In this document: in pieces, positions 1-8,178 of the stretch
How the letters are laid out: the number at the start of each line of letters is the position of its first letter
How positions within the stretch are numbered: the first letter of the stretch is position 1
Origin: Platynereis dumerilii
Lineage: Eukaryota > Annelida > Polychaeta > Phyllodocida > Nereididae
Reading direction: 5' to 3'
Assembly: GCA_026936325.1 (NCBI GenBank)
Contig: JAPTHN010000015.1
Location: forward strand, 7,901,267-7,965,266
DNA length: 64,000 nucleotides
The notes under the pieces: generated by a model
Told to the model about the DNA's origin: nothing
Seen by the model: only the letters and a program-made list of their open reading frames with translations
Database searches by the model: none
Program-made: the position numbers and the translations under genes

Positions 1-1301
1 TGTAAAATTTCAGAATCTTTAAAATCACAATGTAAAACTGCATAAAATGTTGTAAGAATGATGTCCAGCAACTTTTGGTCGCCATATTAAAGGCACGAGA
101 AAATTATCAAAAGACTGAAGAAAGCATTAGATCTATATATTGTACTGTACAGTACAATTTGTACTTTGTCAATTCTTAAAATACCACAATCACCGTTGTA
201 TTGCTTGGTATAGTAAATGATTATGTGTAAAATGACCTGTCTAAATATGGAAATTGGTGTATTAAAAAGGTAGAATAGGATCGGTTTAAAAATCACATTT
301 ATGTTTTGACACTTGTTTTTATAGCTATTAGATAGAGTATACATGTATATCGGTGACATCTTAACATAAAATAATAAATTGTAGGATCGTGTTTGGTTAG
401 CAGAGATTTGGCCAGAAAGGTAAACTGTATTATAGATATCTACTTATTGGAGTCAATGAGCCTTAAAACACGACATAACAACAATTTATGTTGAAGAAAA
501 AACAATTGCATCTACTTATTAGAGTCAATTAGCCTAAACAACGACAGAACAACAATTTCTGTTGAAGAAAAAACAACTGCAATTGACCTTTAAGGTGATA
601 AACTTTCACATTTCCGTCCCGTTCTTGCATCCAAGTATCATCCAATGAAGGAAACAATTAAATATCAGCCAAGAATCTGAAGTACCAAACCAATGAGCAA
701 GCAAGGTAATTATAAACTGGCTATGTAATGGGGGAAACCCCAAGTTGGGTTCTTCTAAAGCTAACCAGGAAATATATCCTCAAATATAGCAGCTGTAAAC
801 AATAGTGGAAATGCATTCCCAAAAATGCTGTAAGGCAAACAAAATCAATCCATGAGGCAAAATAATCATTCTGAAAAGGCTTGAAAAGAAGATACTGAAG
901 GGGGTAGAAAGATACCCTGATTACAAATACCCTCACACAGCCCACCCTCATAACCAATCAGCACCCTCTTTACAAACCCCACAGCTTTTCTCTGCAAACA
1001 TAACAAATAAAACATTGTCTGTTCTGCATCTTTGACAACTGACTTCGCACAAATATTGAGATCTTGTGTGGCCTTTATTTGCCTGCAAGACATGCCTCAC
1101 AAACAAACGTTTAAAGACTGTTGAAGATTTTGGAAAATGTCTTTTTTTTTTTTGGCAACTCTTTTATTCACAAAAGTGCTAAACAGCCACGAGCTAAGAT
1201 GAGCGAAAGATTGAAATAAGTTGTCAGCACATTTATATTATGTGAAGTTTCTGCTCCAAATGTCTGCATTCACAGAATTTTAAAACAATATCTCTTTGTG
1301 T
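1..1301. other. AT-rich DNA, no gene recognised
   Basis: No reading frame here looks like a protein. The only structure I see is a two-copy tandem duplication at 438-575, listed separately, and a poly-T run near 1140. The short open frames carry no recognisable domain and fit chance in AT-rich DNA. Confidence 0.6.
438..578. repeat. Two-copy tandem duplication, period 72 bp
   Basis: A unit beginning ATCTACTTATTGGAGTCAAT at 438 is repeated from 510 with a few substitutions. Both copies contain an ACAACAATTT..TGTTGAAG block and end in a poly-A-like stretch. It looks like a local duplication with no coding content. Confidence 0.8.
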
Positions 1302-1305
1302 TTTA

Positions 1306-2272
1306 GGCTCAATCCCAGTTAAACGGGCAAATTCCGAAAATAAAGAATGTTCAAAGATTATTGGCTGTCATTTCTAGTAGAATCATTTTACAATTTTGAA
1401 ATTTGGCAGTTATTTAGAATACTTATATAGAAATGTATTCATACGCAATATACATAATAATATGGGAGAGGAACTGGGGTAAATGCCATGTTGAATGGCC
1501 GAAAAACGGAAAAATGGCATGTCCAATGGCTGTGTAGTTTCATATGATATGACGCTGTGGCACTATTTTTGCTGGTTTTTACTTGAGAAATGAATGAAAA
1601 TGTGCCTAACAATACTGTCTTTCAAACAAAAAAATCATAATTCATTTTGAAATCTATAAATATGTTTTTAAGGTTATTTAAAAAAGTCACATTATTCTTG
1701 TAAATTACGTTACCAAGATTCAACGCCACTTTAATCATGTTAATATTTGCCAATTCTCAAATTTAAGAACTCCATTGCCAAGTTTGAAAAGTCTAGTTTT
1801 TGGTGCAATTTACGGTTTTGAAATATATTGAAAACTCTTTTCACAGGAGGCCAAAGAAGGCCAAAAAGTGATTTTGTCGTTTTTAGGTGTAAATTACGTT
1901 ACCATAGCCTACAGAAAGACCAATAAAGATAGAAAAACAATTATTTTTTATTTTTGTAGGCCCTTTATGCCTGAGATCATTTGGTAAATTTCATGAATTT
2001 GTGATGATTATTTTTGCACTGAGAAGGGACAAAGTGTCCAAATTTGTGTTAATTTGTTCTAAACAGTGTAAATTACGTTACTATTTCTCATTTTAACCTA
2101 GGAAATTGCATTGGAAATGAGCAAAATAAAAGTTAAGATTAGTGAAAGATATTCCAGGAACTGCACCTCTTGGCCATGTATAAAAGATATTGAGCAAAAA
2201 TTTGCATTTCCGTGATGGTCACTTTTTCACTTTTTTTAGACTGGAATTTGCCCATTTAACTGGGATTGAGCC
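1306..2272. mobile_element. 967-bp non-autonomous DNA transposon with 31-bp TIRs
   Basis: The left end starts GGCTCAATCCCAGTTAAA and the right end is its inverse complement over about 30 bases with one mismatch. The flanks carry a 4-bp direct repeat, TTTA at 1302-1305 and 2273-2276, consistent with a target duplication. There is no transposase frame, so this is a MITE-like element mobilised in trans. Inside are three copies of the 15-mer TGTAAATTACGTTAC, at 1699, 1888 and 2067, spaced 189 and 179 bp. I cannot assign the superfamily; a 4-bp duplication is compatible with several. Confidence 0.85.
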
Positions 2273-2276
2273 TTTA

Positions 2277-3089
2277 GCTTGTTTTGTACCACATCTTTGT
2301 CACAAAGAATAGCACAAAAGATGCACAGAATTTGTGAATGTAAAACTTATAATTACAACCTGTGAAGATGAGTGCTTACATTCAGCTGTTAGATGAAATT
2401 AATGATGTCATTATACAGGTCCTACCTTTTACATTGAGATGATCAATATGTCATAGGGATATGACATCACATGGTTCTCAGGGAGCATTTTAGGCACATG
2501 CGTTTTTGATGATCACACATATTTCCACAGCTTTAAGTTGAGTATAGATAGTGCATTGATCTTATTCGAAGATAATTATATGCTCTATTGCTCTATTTAA
2601 TTGTGTCAATAGAGGGTTATAATCCCAAAATTACGAGTAAGCATATTTTGTTTCCATTTACGTAAACCTTCACAATTTTAGGTGCATTTTCTTGCGGTTA
2701 TCAAGCCACAATCTGTTATTATCTGAAACTCGAATTTCATAACTGCCTAACCCTCCTTAATGGGACACTTTAGCCACTAAGTGCAGTTTTATGAACCGCC
2801 TATTTACAAAAAGCTGAAGCCGGCAGATCCAAACACAAGTGACGGCTTAAACTTGACTCTCCTAAACGCCAGCCTAATCCAAGACACTTCGTGGGATTTA
2901 AAAACATGCCGTAAAAAAAGCCATTGTCATTCAAAGGATTTCTTGCCCATCTCCTAATATTGACTCAAGTGATTACAATCTTAGGAGTATGGGACACTGA
3001 AAAAATCAAGAGAGGGCTCATCTGTTGATACTTCCATAGGGTTACAGCCATTGAAATATGATTGATTAAAAAATTATCAACATGACAAT
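2277..3089. other. AT-rich DNA, no gene recognised
   Basis: No coding frame is recognisable. A block near 2450-2500 containing ATATGACATCACATGG and GGAGCATTTT resembles, in direct orientation, the sequence at about 4375-4415. This segment therefore probably belongs to the same old repeat family as the inverted arms that follow. Confidence 0.45.
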
Positions 3090-3645
3090 TTTCCTCATGA
3101 TGTCATACCCCTATAAGTGCCACATTATGCTTGATGATGCATATCCTGTTATAGTGATGTCATGCTTTATATACCAGCCATGTTATACATTACATTGAAT
3201 GAGTCACATCACTCATGCACCAGTGAGGTCACATGCTTCCCAATGACAAATTGATTAGTAAGCAATCATTTCATGTAAAAGATAGGACATGTAGTGACAT
3301 AATGATGTTTTCAAACAACAAAAAGTAATCAACCATCCTTCCCAGGCTGTAAAAGGCATAAATCTATATACTACTTCAGATCATTGATGGACAATGGTGG
3401 GGATACAATTTGGTTTTGACTTTTTGGGTAAGATTCTGTCACCTATCTATCTTTTAGTTTCTGTAGGGCTTGAGGAATGATCCTAAGATGCTTCTATGAT
3501 ATTTGGGTATGACTCTAAAGTTCTTTTTTCCAAATATTTTGGTGTCTTTTATTAACCCTTTTTGTTACGTTGTCCACTCCATTTTCTTGAGGGATTTTTT
3601 GGCCACTTTTATGGTGATGTATATCTTTGCAGTGGAGATGGCTGC

Positions 3646-3930
3646 TCAAAAAGATGGTCTCTGAGTCCACCAGCTTTTCCCTTTATGACTGGCCAGTTCC
3701 CACTGAGCTCGGCTCACATTTGTTTTGGGGCCCCATTTCGCTGTGTAATCAAAGTTGTGGAGCTTGCGGCTAGCTTGGACTCGTTGATCATAGGGACTCA
3801 TCGGTTTTATGGGGAGGGGGGCGGTAGGGACAGAAGGATGGGGAATTTTGTCAGTATAGGCTTTTGTTACACTGAAAATTGGATGTTGTTTATTTAATGT
3901 TTGAGGATGTTGTTGTTGCCTTTTCGGCAT
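3646..3930 (-). CDS. 94-codon ORF of unknown nature (possible exon or element ORF)
   Basis: An ATG at 3930 opens a 94-residue frame that ends with TGA. The predicted peptide is basic and rich in tryptophan and glutamine near its ends: it starts MPKRQQQHPQ and its C-terminal part contains NFDYTAKWGP and WWTQRPSF. I recognise no family. Its composition is more protein-like than that of most frames in this AT-rich DNA, and it sits between the two inverted arms. No splice sites, promoter or poly-A signal single it out. It may be a real small gene, an exon, a remnant of the surrounding element, or chance. Confidence 0.25.
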   Translation of the reverse strand: MPKRQQQHPQTLNKQHPIFSVTKAYTDKIPHPSVPTAPLPIKPMSPYDQRVQASRKLHNFDYTAKWGPKTNVSRAQWELASHKGKSWWTQRPSF

Positions 3931-4033
3931 TGCGAGATGACGTAGTGATTCTTCGTCGTGCAATCACTGGTTGTAAGACTGGTTAGTCCAACCAGCTATC
4001 TCAGGCGCTAACTTTTGTTTTATATATTATTGT

Positions 4034-4096
4034 ATTTTATCGCCTTTATCAGATCAACTTCCAATTTTATCGCCTTTATCAGATCAACTTCCAATT
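4034..4096. repeat. Two-copy 30-bp tandem duplication
   Basis: The unit ATTTTATCGCCTTTATCAGA plus the next ten bases occurs twice without visible differences, so the duplication is recent. It lies at the inner edge of the right inverted arm. Confidence 0.85.
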
Positions 4097-4575
4097 AAAT
4101 TTCACCACGCAACCATACAGATGTGTTTAGGCCAGAAGTGAACCACTACAAGTCATGTCTTTTACACTGACATGAGTGTTAAATTTGTCATTGGCAGACA
4201 TGTGACCTCACTGGTGCGTGGTATGACTCATTCATAGACTTGTGCTGATACCAGGGCAAGTATAGGATATGACATCACTAACAGGATAGGAGTCATGAAG
4301 TATAGAATGGCAAGTGTAGGTTATGATGTCACAACCTGAATATGAGTCATGAACATTTTGGTGTATGGCAAGTATAGGGCTGTGACATCACAATTAAGGA
4401 GCATTTTGGTAATCATTCATCATTCTGCAGCTGCAATGATAGAGCACACGCATCGAACACAAGTGTTAACCCGTGAACATGTGTGCGCACGAAATGCACC
4501 CAGGGGAAATGCGCTTGTTTATGCGGCGTTCCATCTCTTTAATTGCAGTTTATGATTGCACATTCTCTCCCTCAC

Positions 4576-4595
4576 CCTTATGGCTAGTTCTCACG
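4576..4595 (+). repeat. Left terminal inverted repeat of the Harbinger element
   Basis: Twenty bases identical to the inverse complement of 10162-10181. In this superfamily such ends are where the transposase cuts. The absence of any mismatch between the two ends supports a young copy. Confidence 0.9.
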
Positions 4596-4619
4596 GAGAC
4601 GTAACAGAGGGTTTAAGTG

Positions 4620-4990
4620 ACGGCGTTTCTTATATTTCCAGGAAAGGGCAAAGATTTGAGCATGTTCGCCGTCAATTTAGGCTTTACGGCGCAACAGGAA
4701 CAGCATGCGTCGCTTTAAGAGGTCTTTCTACGCAATTCCTAGAAATTTGACGATGCAGGAAAAAAAGATTCAACCGGTTGAATCTTTGCGAGGAAAGAAG
4801 TGGTGAAGCAAGAAGAAGCGTAAAAAGAAATCAGTGCGCGCCGCAGATTTTTAAAGTTGCGACGCACAAAGAAGAGCTTCGACGCAGAAACAGCAGTGTA
4901 GCAGAAAGCTCTTGCTTCATGTCACATGTTTCAGACACGCGTCGCAGAAAGACACATGTTCGACGCACGTGAGAGGGTGCGCGCCGCGTC
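4620..4990. repeat. Left sub-terminal CpG-rich motif cluster
   Basis: This stretch carries repeated GCGACGC/GCGTCGC and near variants, for example GCGTCGC at about 4707, GCGACGC near 4859, TTCGACGCA near 4878 and 4958, and GCGTCGC near 4938, plus GACGGCG and GCGCGCCGC. The same words recur across 9580-10160 at the other end. Sub-terminal repeats of this kind are typical binding sites for transposase or accessory protein. Binding by the element's MADF protein is inference. Confidence 0.65.
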
Positions 4991-5159
4991 TTTTGGACCC
5001 CCAATGCAGCAGACAGAGTGGCGCCTGAGTGCATGCGTTGTTCTATTTTTAGCATCAGCCCTTTGTCTGCGTGTCACCCTCTTTTTGCGCAGCGGCTGGG
5101 GCAGGAGCAGCGAAGCAGGGGGGGCGAAGGAGGGGGAAAGAGGCGGTCCGCACCCTGCA

Positions 5160-5201
5160 TATATATAGAGGAGGCCAGTTTAGAGCACCATACCCACTCA
5201 G
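5160..5201 (+). promoter_or_regulatory. TATA box and initiator region of the Harbinger partner gene
   Basis: TATATATA at 5160-5167 is followed about 30-40 bases later by an initiator-like CTCAGAC (5197-5203). The predicted leader of about 100 bases has no ATG before the start codon at 5304, which lies in an excellent context (A at -3, G at +4). A purine/GC-rich stretch lies just upstream (5100-5150). Confidence 0.6.
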
Positions 5202-5303
5202 ACCTTCGACCAGAACACACCTAGAATCCACGACACTATTATCAACTGCTACATTTGCTGCTACTTTTGTTGCTACAATTGTACTTCAAATTGCTGCTAC
5301 AAC

Positions 5304-7196
5304 ATGGGACCAAAGAGGAGAAAGGGCACCGTCGTCACCAGGGCACCAACCAAGCTCAGCACCAGGTCAACACTCCACACTCCTGGGAGCACTCCAGTGA
5401 CAACTCCAGCTACAACTCCAGCTGCAACTCCTCTCCATGAACCTTCAGATGCTGCAGTGACTGCCTTCTTCACTACAGCCATGGCAGACCTCTCTCTACC
5501 TGGGCTCTACACCTCCACTACAGCTGGCAGCCAGACGAAGACCACCACTTCAACCACCAAAGCCACTGTCGTCAGCGAGACGATCTTCGAGGGCCGGCCA
5601 GAAGACAGCACAGACGAAGATTCTTCAGTTGAACTCTTTGAAACTGATGAAGGAGACAAGCCTGCTGACAAGCCTGCCAAGCCTGCTGCCAAGCCTGCTG
5701 ACAAGCCTGCCAAGCCTGCTGCCAAGCCTGCTGCCAAGCCTGCTGCCAAGCCTGCTGCCAAGTCTTCCACGGGTCTTCCAGAGCCTACTGCCAAGTCTAC
5801 TCCAAAGAAGCAGACTCCAAAGAAGCAGACTCCAAAGAAGCAGACTCCGAAGAAGCAGACTCCCAAGAAAACAGCAGAGAGCCAGCCTGTTCTTGCTCTA
5901 GACAGAGTGGCCATCCATGAGGACACCTTCGAGGAGGAAGAAGACTCTGCTGATGACACCCCTGCAGCTGCTGAAGCCAAGTCCAAGGGCAAGAAGGGCA
6001 AAGGGAAGGCCCCCAAGCCAAACATCCGCAACAACATGGGCATCACAGCTGAACAAGAAGATGACCTCATCAACTGGTACAAGGAGCATCCTGTGCTGTA
6101 CATGAAGGGGACCAGAGGCTACAAGGGGAACGAGAAGCTGCTGCTGGACTCAGAAAAAGCAAAGGAGCTGGGCCCCAAGTACACCTCCCAGGACATCTTC
6201 AACTGGAGGAAGACAGTGCGCACTCACTTCTCCAGACTCGTCAGGCCTGAAGCTTCAGGAGCCGCCAGGAAGGAGAAGCTCACAGAGAGGGACGAGTACA
6301 TCCTGAACAACTGTCGGTTCCTGAAGGACTCCATCGTCCACAAGCCAGGGAAGGAGCTGTCCGCCATCTCGCAACTGTCTGCCAACCGGCCAGCCTCAGA
6401 CTCCGATGATGAAAGCTACAACCCTGAGGATTCCCTGCCAGCTTCCTATGACATGCCGGACCTGCCACCTGAACAGCCAGCACAGGACAGCCAGCAGTCC
6501 CAAGTCTTCCCTGGAGCACCAAAGCCTGGAGCCGCTGCCAAGGGAACCAAGAGGAAGGCCCCAGGAGATGAAGCCATGCACTCCGCCATGCACGTCATCG
6601 CAGGCAGCATGCAAGCCATGTCCTCCGCCAAGAAAATCCTGAAAGGCTCTGGCTGCAAGATGTGCCCCGACCACCAGGAGTTGACACCCGACCAGGAGTA
6701 CTGGAGGATGAAGTGCCAGGACCTGTACCACGTGGGAGTGCACGCCAGCCCTGAAATCAGGAGGGCGATGGTCAGGACCATTGCAGAGGCCGCCCTCTAC
6801 TGGGATGATGAGGCCAGCCGCCAGTCAAGACAGCATCAGGAGCACACCTTCCAGCCTCCTCATCCTCCTCAGCGCCTGCAGATGCCACCTCCTCCTCATC
6901 CTCCTCCTTCTTCGACGTATGTGCCATCACACCACCAGCACCATCCCCAGGCTTCCAGCAGCCATCACTACCAGCAGCACCAGCCCAGGGAAGGAGGATC
7001 CTCCAGGCAGACTCCCAGCTACACCCCGATGCAGCCCAGCCACTCCACCATGACACTGATGATGGATGCACAGGACAGCCCCGAGAAATACGGCTACCCC
7101 CCTGGACCCAGCTTTGGTCAACCGGCCGCCCATCACCAGCACCAGCCTTCCCCTTCGCCCAGTTGGACTTCAGGTCTCCTTTCTCCACGAAAGTAG
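5304..7196 (+). CDS. Harbinger partner protein: H1-like basic tail plus MADF (Myb/SANT-like) domain
   Basis: A 630-residue single-exon protein. Residues 119-153 are a repetitive lysine/proline/alanine tract (KPAAKPADK-type). Residues 166-189 are five consecutive TPKK units, the motif by which histone H1 and sperm-type H2B tails bind the DNA minor groove. An acidic patch and a basic KGKKGKGK nuclear-localisation-like stretch follow (about 209-238). Residues about 250-316 form a MADF domain, with the typical EHPVLYMKG motif, GYKGNEK, and DIFNWRKTVRTHFSRL. The C-terminal third has a small Cys/His-containing segment (KMCPDHQE) and a P/H/Q-rich tail. Partner proteins of this type bind Harbinger termini and bring the transposase to the nucleus. 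It converges with the transposase gene 982 bp away. The H1 resemblance is in composition and motif only: no winged-helix globular domain is seen. The tract is encoded by tandem 12- to 15-bp repeats, so local expansion could also explain it. Confidence 0.92.
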   Translation: MGPKRRKGTVVTRAPTKLSTRSTLHTPGSTPVTTPATTPAATPLHEPSDAAVTAFFTTAMADLSLPGLYTSTTAGSQTKTTTSTTKATVVSETIFEGRPEDSTDEDSSVELFETDEGDKPADKPAKPAAKPADKPAKPAAKPAAKPAAKPAAKSSTGLPEPTAKSTPKKQTPKKQTPKKQTPKKQTPKKTAESQPVLALDRVAIHEDTFEEEEDSADDTPAAAEAKSKGKKGKGKAPKPNIRNNMGITAEQEDDLINWYKEHPVLYMKGTRGYKGNEKLLLDSEKAKELGPKYTSQDIFNWRKTVRTHFSRLVRPEASGAARKEKLTERDEYILNNCRFLKDSIVHKPGKELSAISQLSANRPASDSDDESYNPEDSLPASYDMPDLPPEQPAQDSQQSQVFPGAPKPGAAAKGTKRKAPGDEAMHSAMHVIAGSMQAMSSAKKILKGSGCKMCPDHQELTPDQEYWRMKCQDLYHVGVHASPEIRRAMVRTIAEAALYWDDEASRQSRQHQEHTFQPPHPPQRLQMPPPPHPPPSSTYVPSHHQHHPQASSSHHYQQHQPREGGSSRQTPSYTPMQPSHSTMTLMMDAQDSPEKYGYPPGPSFGQPAAHHQHQPSPSPSWTSGLLSPRK

Positions 7197-7204
7197 AAGA
7201 CCAA

Positions 7205-7292
7205 AAAACAAAAAACCTTGGCCCTTTTAAGGGCCACCAAATCCTCCCAAAAGGGCAGGCCACGTACACATCTTATGTTGACAAAAAAAAAG
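7205..7292 (+). repeat. 3' UTR block shared (inverted) with the transposase 3' UTR
   Basis: From the stem-loop on, this block (CCACCAAATCCTCCCAA, then TACACATCTTATGTTGACAA) matches the inverse complement of about 8083-8152 over about 65-70 bases with few differences. The two convergent genes thus end in homologous 3' UTRs. The shared part spans the stem-loop and about 50 bases beyond it. Confidence 0.85.
7220..7239 (+). terminator. Histone-type 3' stem-loop after the partner gene
   Basis: GGCCCTTTTAAGGGCC (7220-7235) is followed directly by ACCA. It forms a six-base-pair stem with a four-base UUUA loop. The arrangement (GGYYYU stem, U-rich tetraloop, ARRRCC, then ACC) is that of the 3' end of replication-dependent histone mRNAs, which is bound by SLBP. 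The stem begins 23 nt after the TAG stop, a normal distance for histone genes. Whether it is processed that way is inference. An ATTAAA poly-A-like signal occurs further down (7408), so ordinary polyadenylation is also possible. Confidence 0.7.
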
Positions 7293-7344
7293 AGCTTGTG
7301 TTGACCGAAAAGAGCCAAAAAAGAGCAAAAAAAACGTTGACAAT

Positions 7345-7392
7345 CCCCAAAAAAAAAGTCCCCCAAAAAAAAAGTCCCCCAAAACAAAAGTC
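7345..7392 (+). repeat. Short A-rich tandem repeat
   Basis: Three units of the type AAAAAAAGTCCCCC lie between the partner-gene 3' UTR and the palindrome cluster. It has no coding meaning. Confidence 0.7.
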
Positions 7393-7479
7393 CGGTCCTG
7401 GCCTTCATTAAAAGTAATCACCTTCATAAAAGCAAGGTGCTAGTTCCCCCTTTCTTTGCCCCAAAACATACCAAGTGCA

Positions 7480-7661
7480 GCACTAGTACAAGTGCTGCAT
7501 TCTTTGGTATAAACATATTTTTATTGCACTAGTACAAGTGCATGAATTTCTTAATTAAAATGTAATGCACTAGTACAAGTGCTTTGCTTTTAAAAATTGT
7601 GTTGGTTGGTTGCACTAGTACAAGTGCATCACTTTGTAATTTCACTTGTCTAGCTCAAGTG
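7480..7661. repeat. Four 16-bp near-palindromes, GCACTAGTACAAGTGC, at regular spacing
   Basis: The word occurs at 7480 (with a first-base shift), 7526, 7567 and 7612, spaced about 46, 41 and 45 bp. A degenerate fifth, CACTTGTCTAGCTCAAGTG, is at 7643. Each is almost its own inverse complement, so each could be a dimer-protein site in DNA or a small hairpin in RNA. The copies are identical while the spacers between them are unrelated, which implies selection or recent spread. They lie between the 3' ends of the two convergent element genes. Confidence 0.85.
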
Positions 7662-7667
7662 GCAGGT

Positions 7668-8045
7668 AGATAGCTAGATAGCTAGCTACATAGATAGCTT
7701 GATAGATAGCTAGATAGATAGCTAGATAGATAGATAGATAGATAGCTTGATAGATGGAACACAATGCTCGTTACATATATACACTGCAGCAAAAGAAAAG
7801 CAGTTGTCGTCACTTTGCAGGGATTGGACTTGGATAGATAGATAGATAGCTTGATAGATAGCTAGATAGATAGCTAGATAGATAGATAGATAGATAGCTT
7901 GATAGATGGAACACAATGCTCGTTACATATATACACTGCAGCAAAAGAAAAGCAGTTGTCGTCACTTTGCAGGGATTGGACTTGGATAGATAGATAGATA
8001 GCTTGATAGATAGCTAGATAGATAGCTAGATAGATAGATAGATGG
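7668..8045. repeat. GATA-type microsatellite with a 152-bp tandem unit
   Basis: Runs of GATAGATAGCTAGATA alternate with a unique block that begins GGAACACAATGCTCGTTACA at 7756 and again at 7908, giving a period of 152 bp and two full units plus a partial third. The unique blocks look identical, so the duplication is recent. It lies inside the Harbinger element, between the two genes. Confidence 0.9.
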
Positions 8046-8082
8046 ATGGAGGGATTGATTGATTGATTGATTTTTGGGCTTG

Positions 8083-8152
8083 TTTTGTCAACATAGGATG
8101 TGTACATGGCCAGCTCAATTGGGAGGATTTGGTGGCCCTTAAAAGGACCTGG
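8083..8152 (-). repeat. 3' UTR block of the transposase gene, homologous to the partner 3' UTR
   Basis: Read on the minus strand this contains CCTTTTAAGGGCCACCAAAT, TCCTCCCAA, TACACATCCTATGTTGACAA and then an A-rich run, matching 7216-7290 on the plus strand. The two blocks form an inverted repeat of about 65-70 bp around the 0.8-kb spacer. Confidence 0.85.
8131..8149 (-). terminator. Histone-type 3' stem-loop after the transposase gene
   Basis: On the minus strand, GGTCCTTTTAAGGGCC (8149 to 8134) is followed by ACC. The six-pair stem has one U-G wobble and the loop is UUUA, as in the partner gene. It begins 29 nt after the TGA stop. The wobble keeps the stem foldable despite the base change, which fits selection on an RNA structure, although one change is weak evidence. 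Confidence 0.68.
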
Positions 8153-8178
8153 GGTTTGTTGTTTTGAATGCATCTTCT

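Larger units (their letters stand above)
3090..4350. repeat. Old inverted-repeat structure with ~200-bp arms
   Basis: The segment at about 3090-3315 is inversely repeated, with many differences, at about 4120-4350. Shared blocks read on the lower strand of the right arm include CACCAGTGAGGTCACATG, CCAATGACAAATT and ATGAATGAGTCA. The roughly 800 bp between the arms contain the 94-codon minus-strand ORF listed separately. It could be a degraded long-TIR transposon or a foldback element; no clear target duplication was found. The divergence of the arms implies considerable age. Confidence 0.65.

Noticed and set aside
5507-6103. 198-codon frame opposite the partner gene (G/L/A/V-rich)
   Set aside because: It is the reverse of the KPA/TPKK repeats in the real gene, which has a MADF domain, a good start and a matching 3' end.
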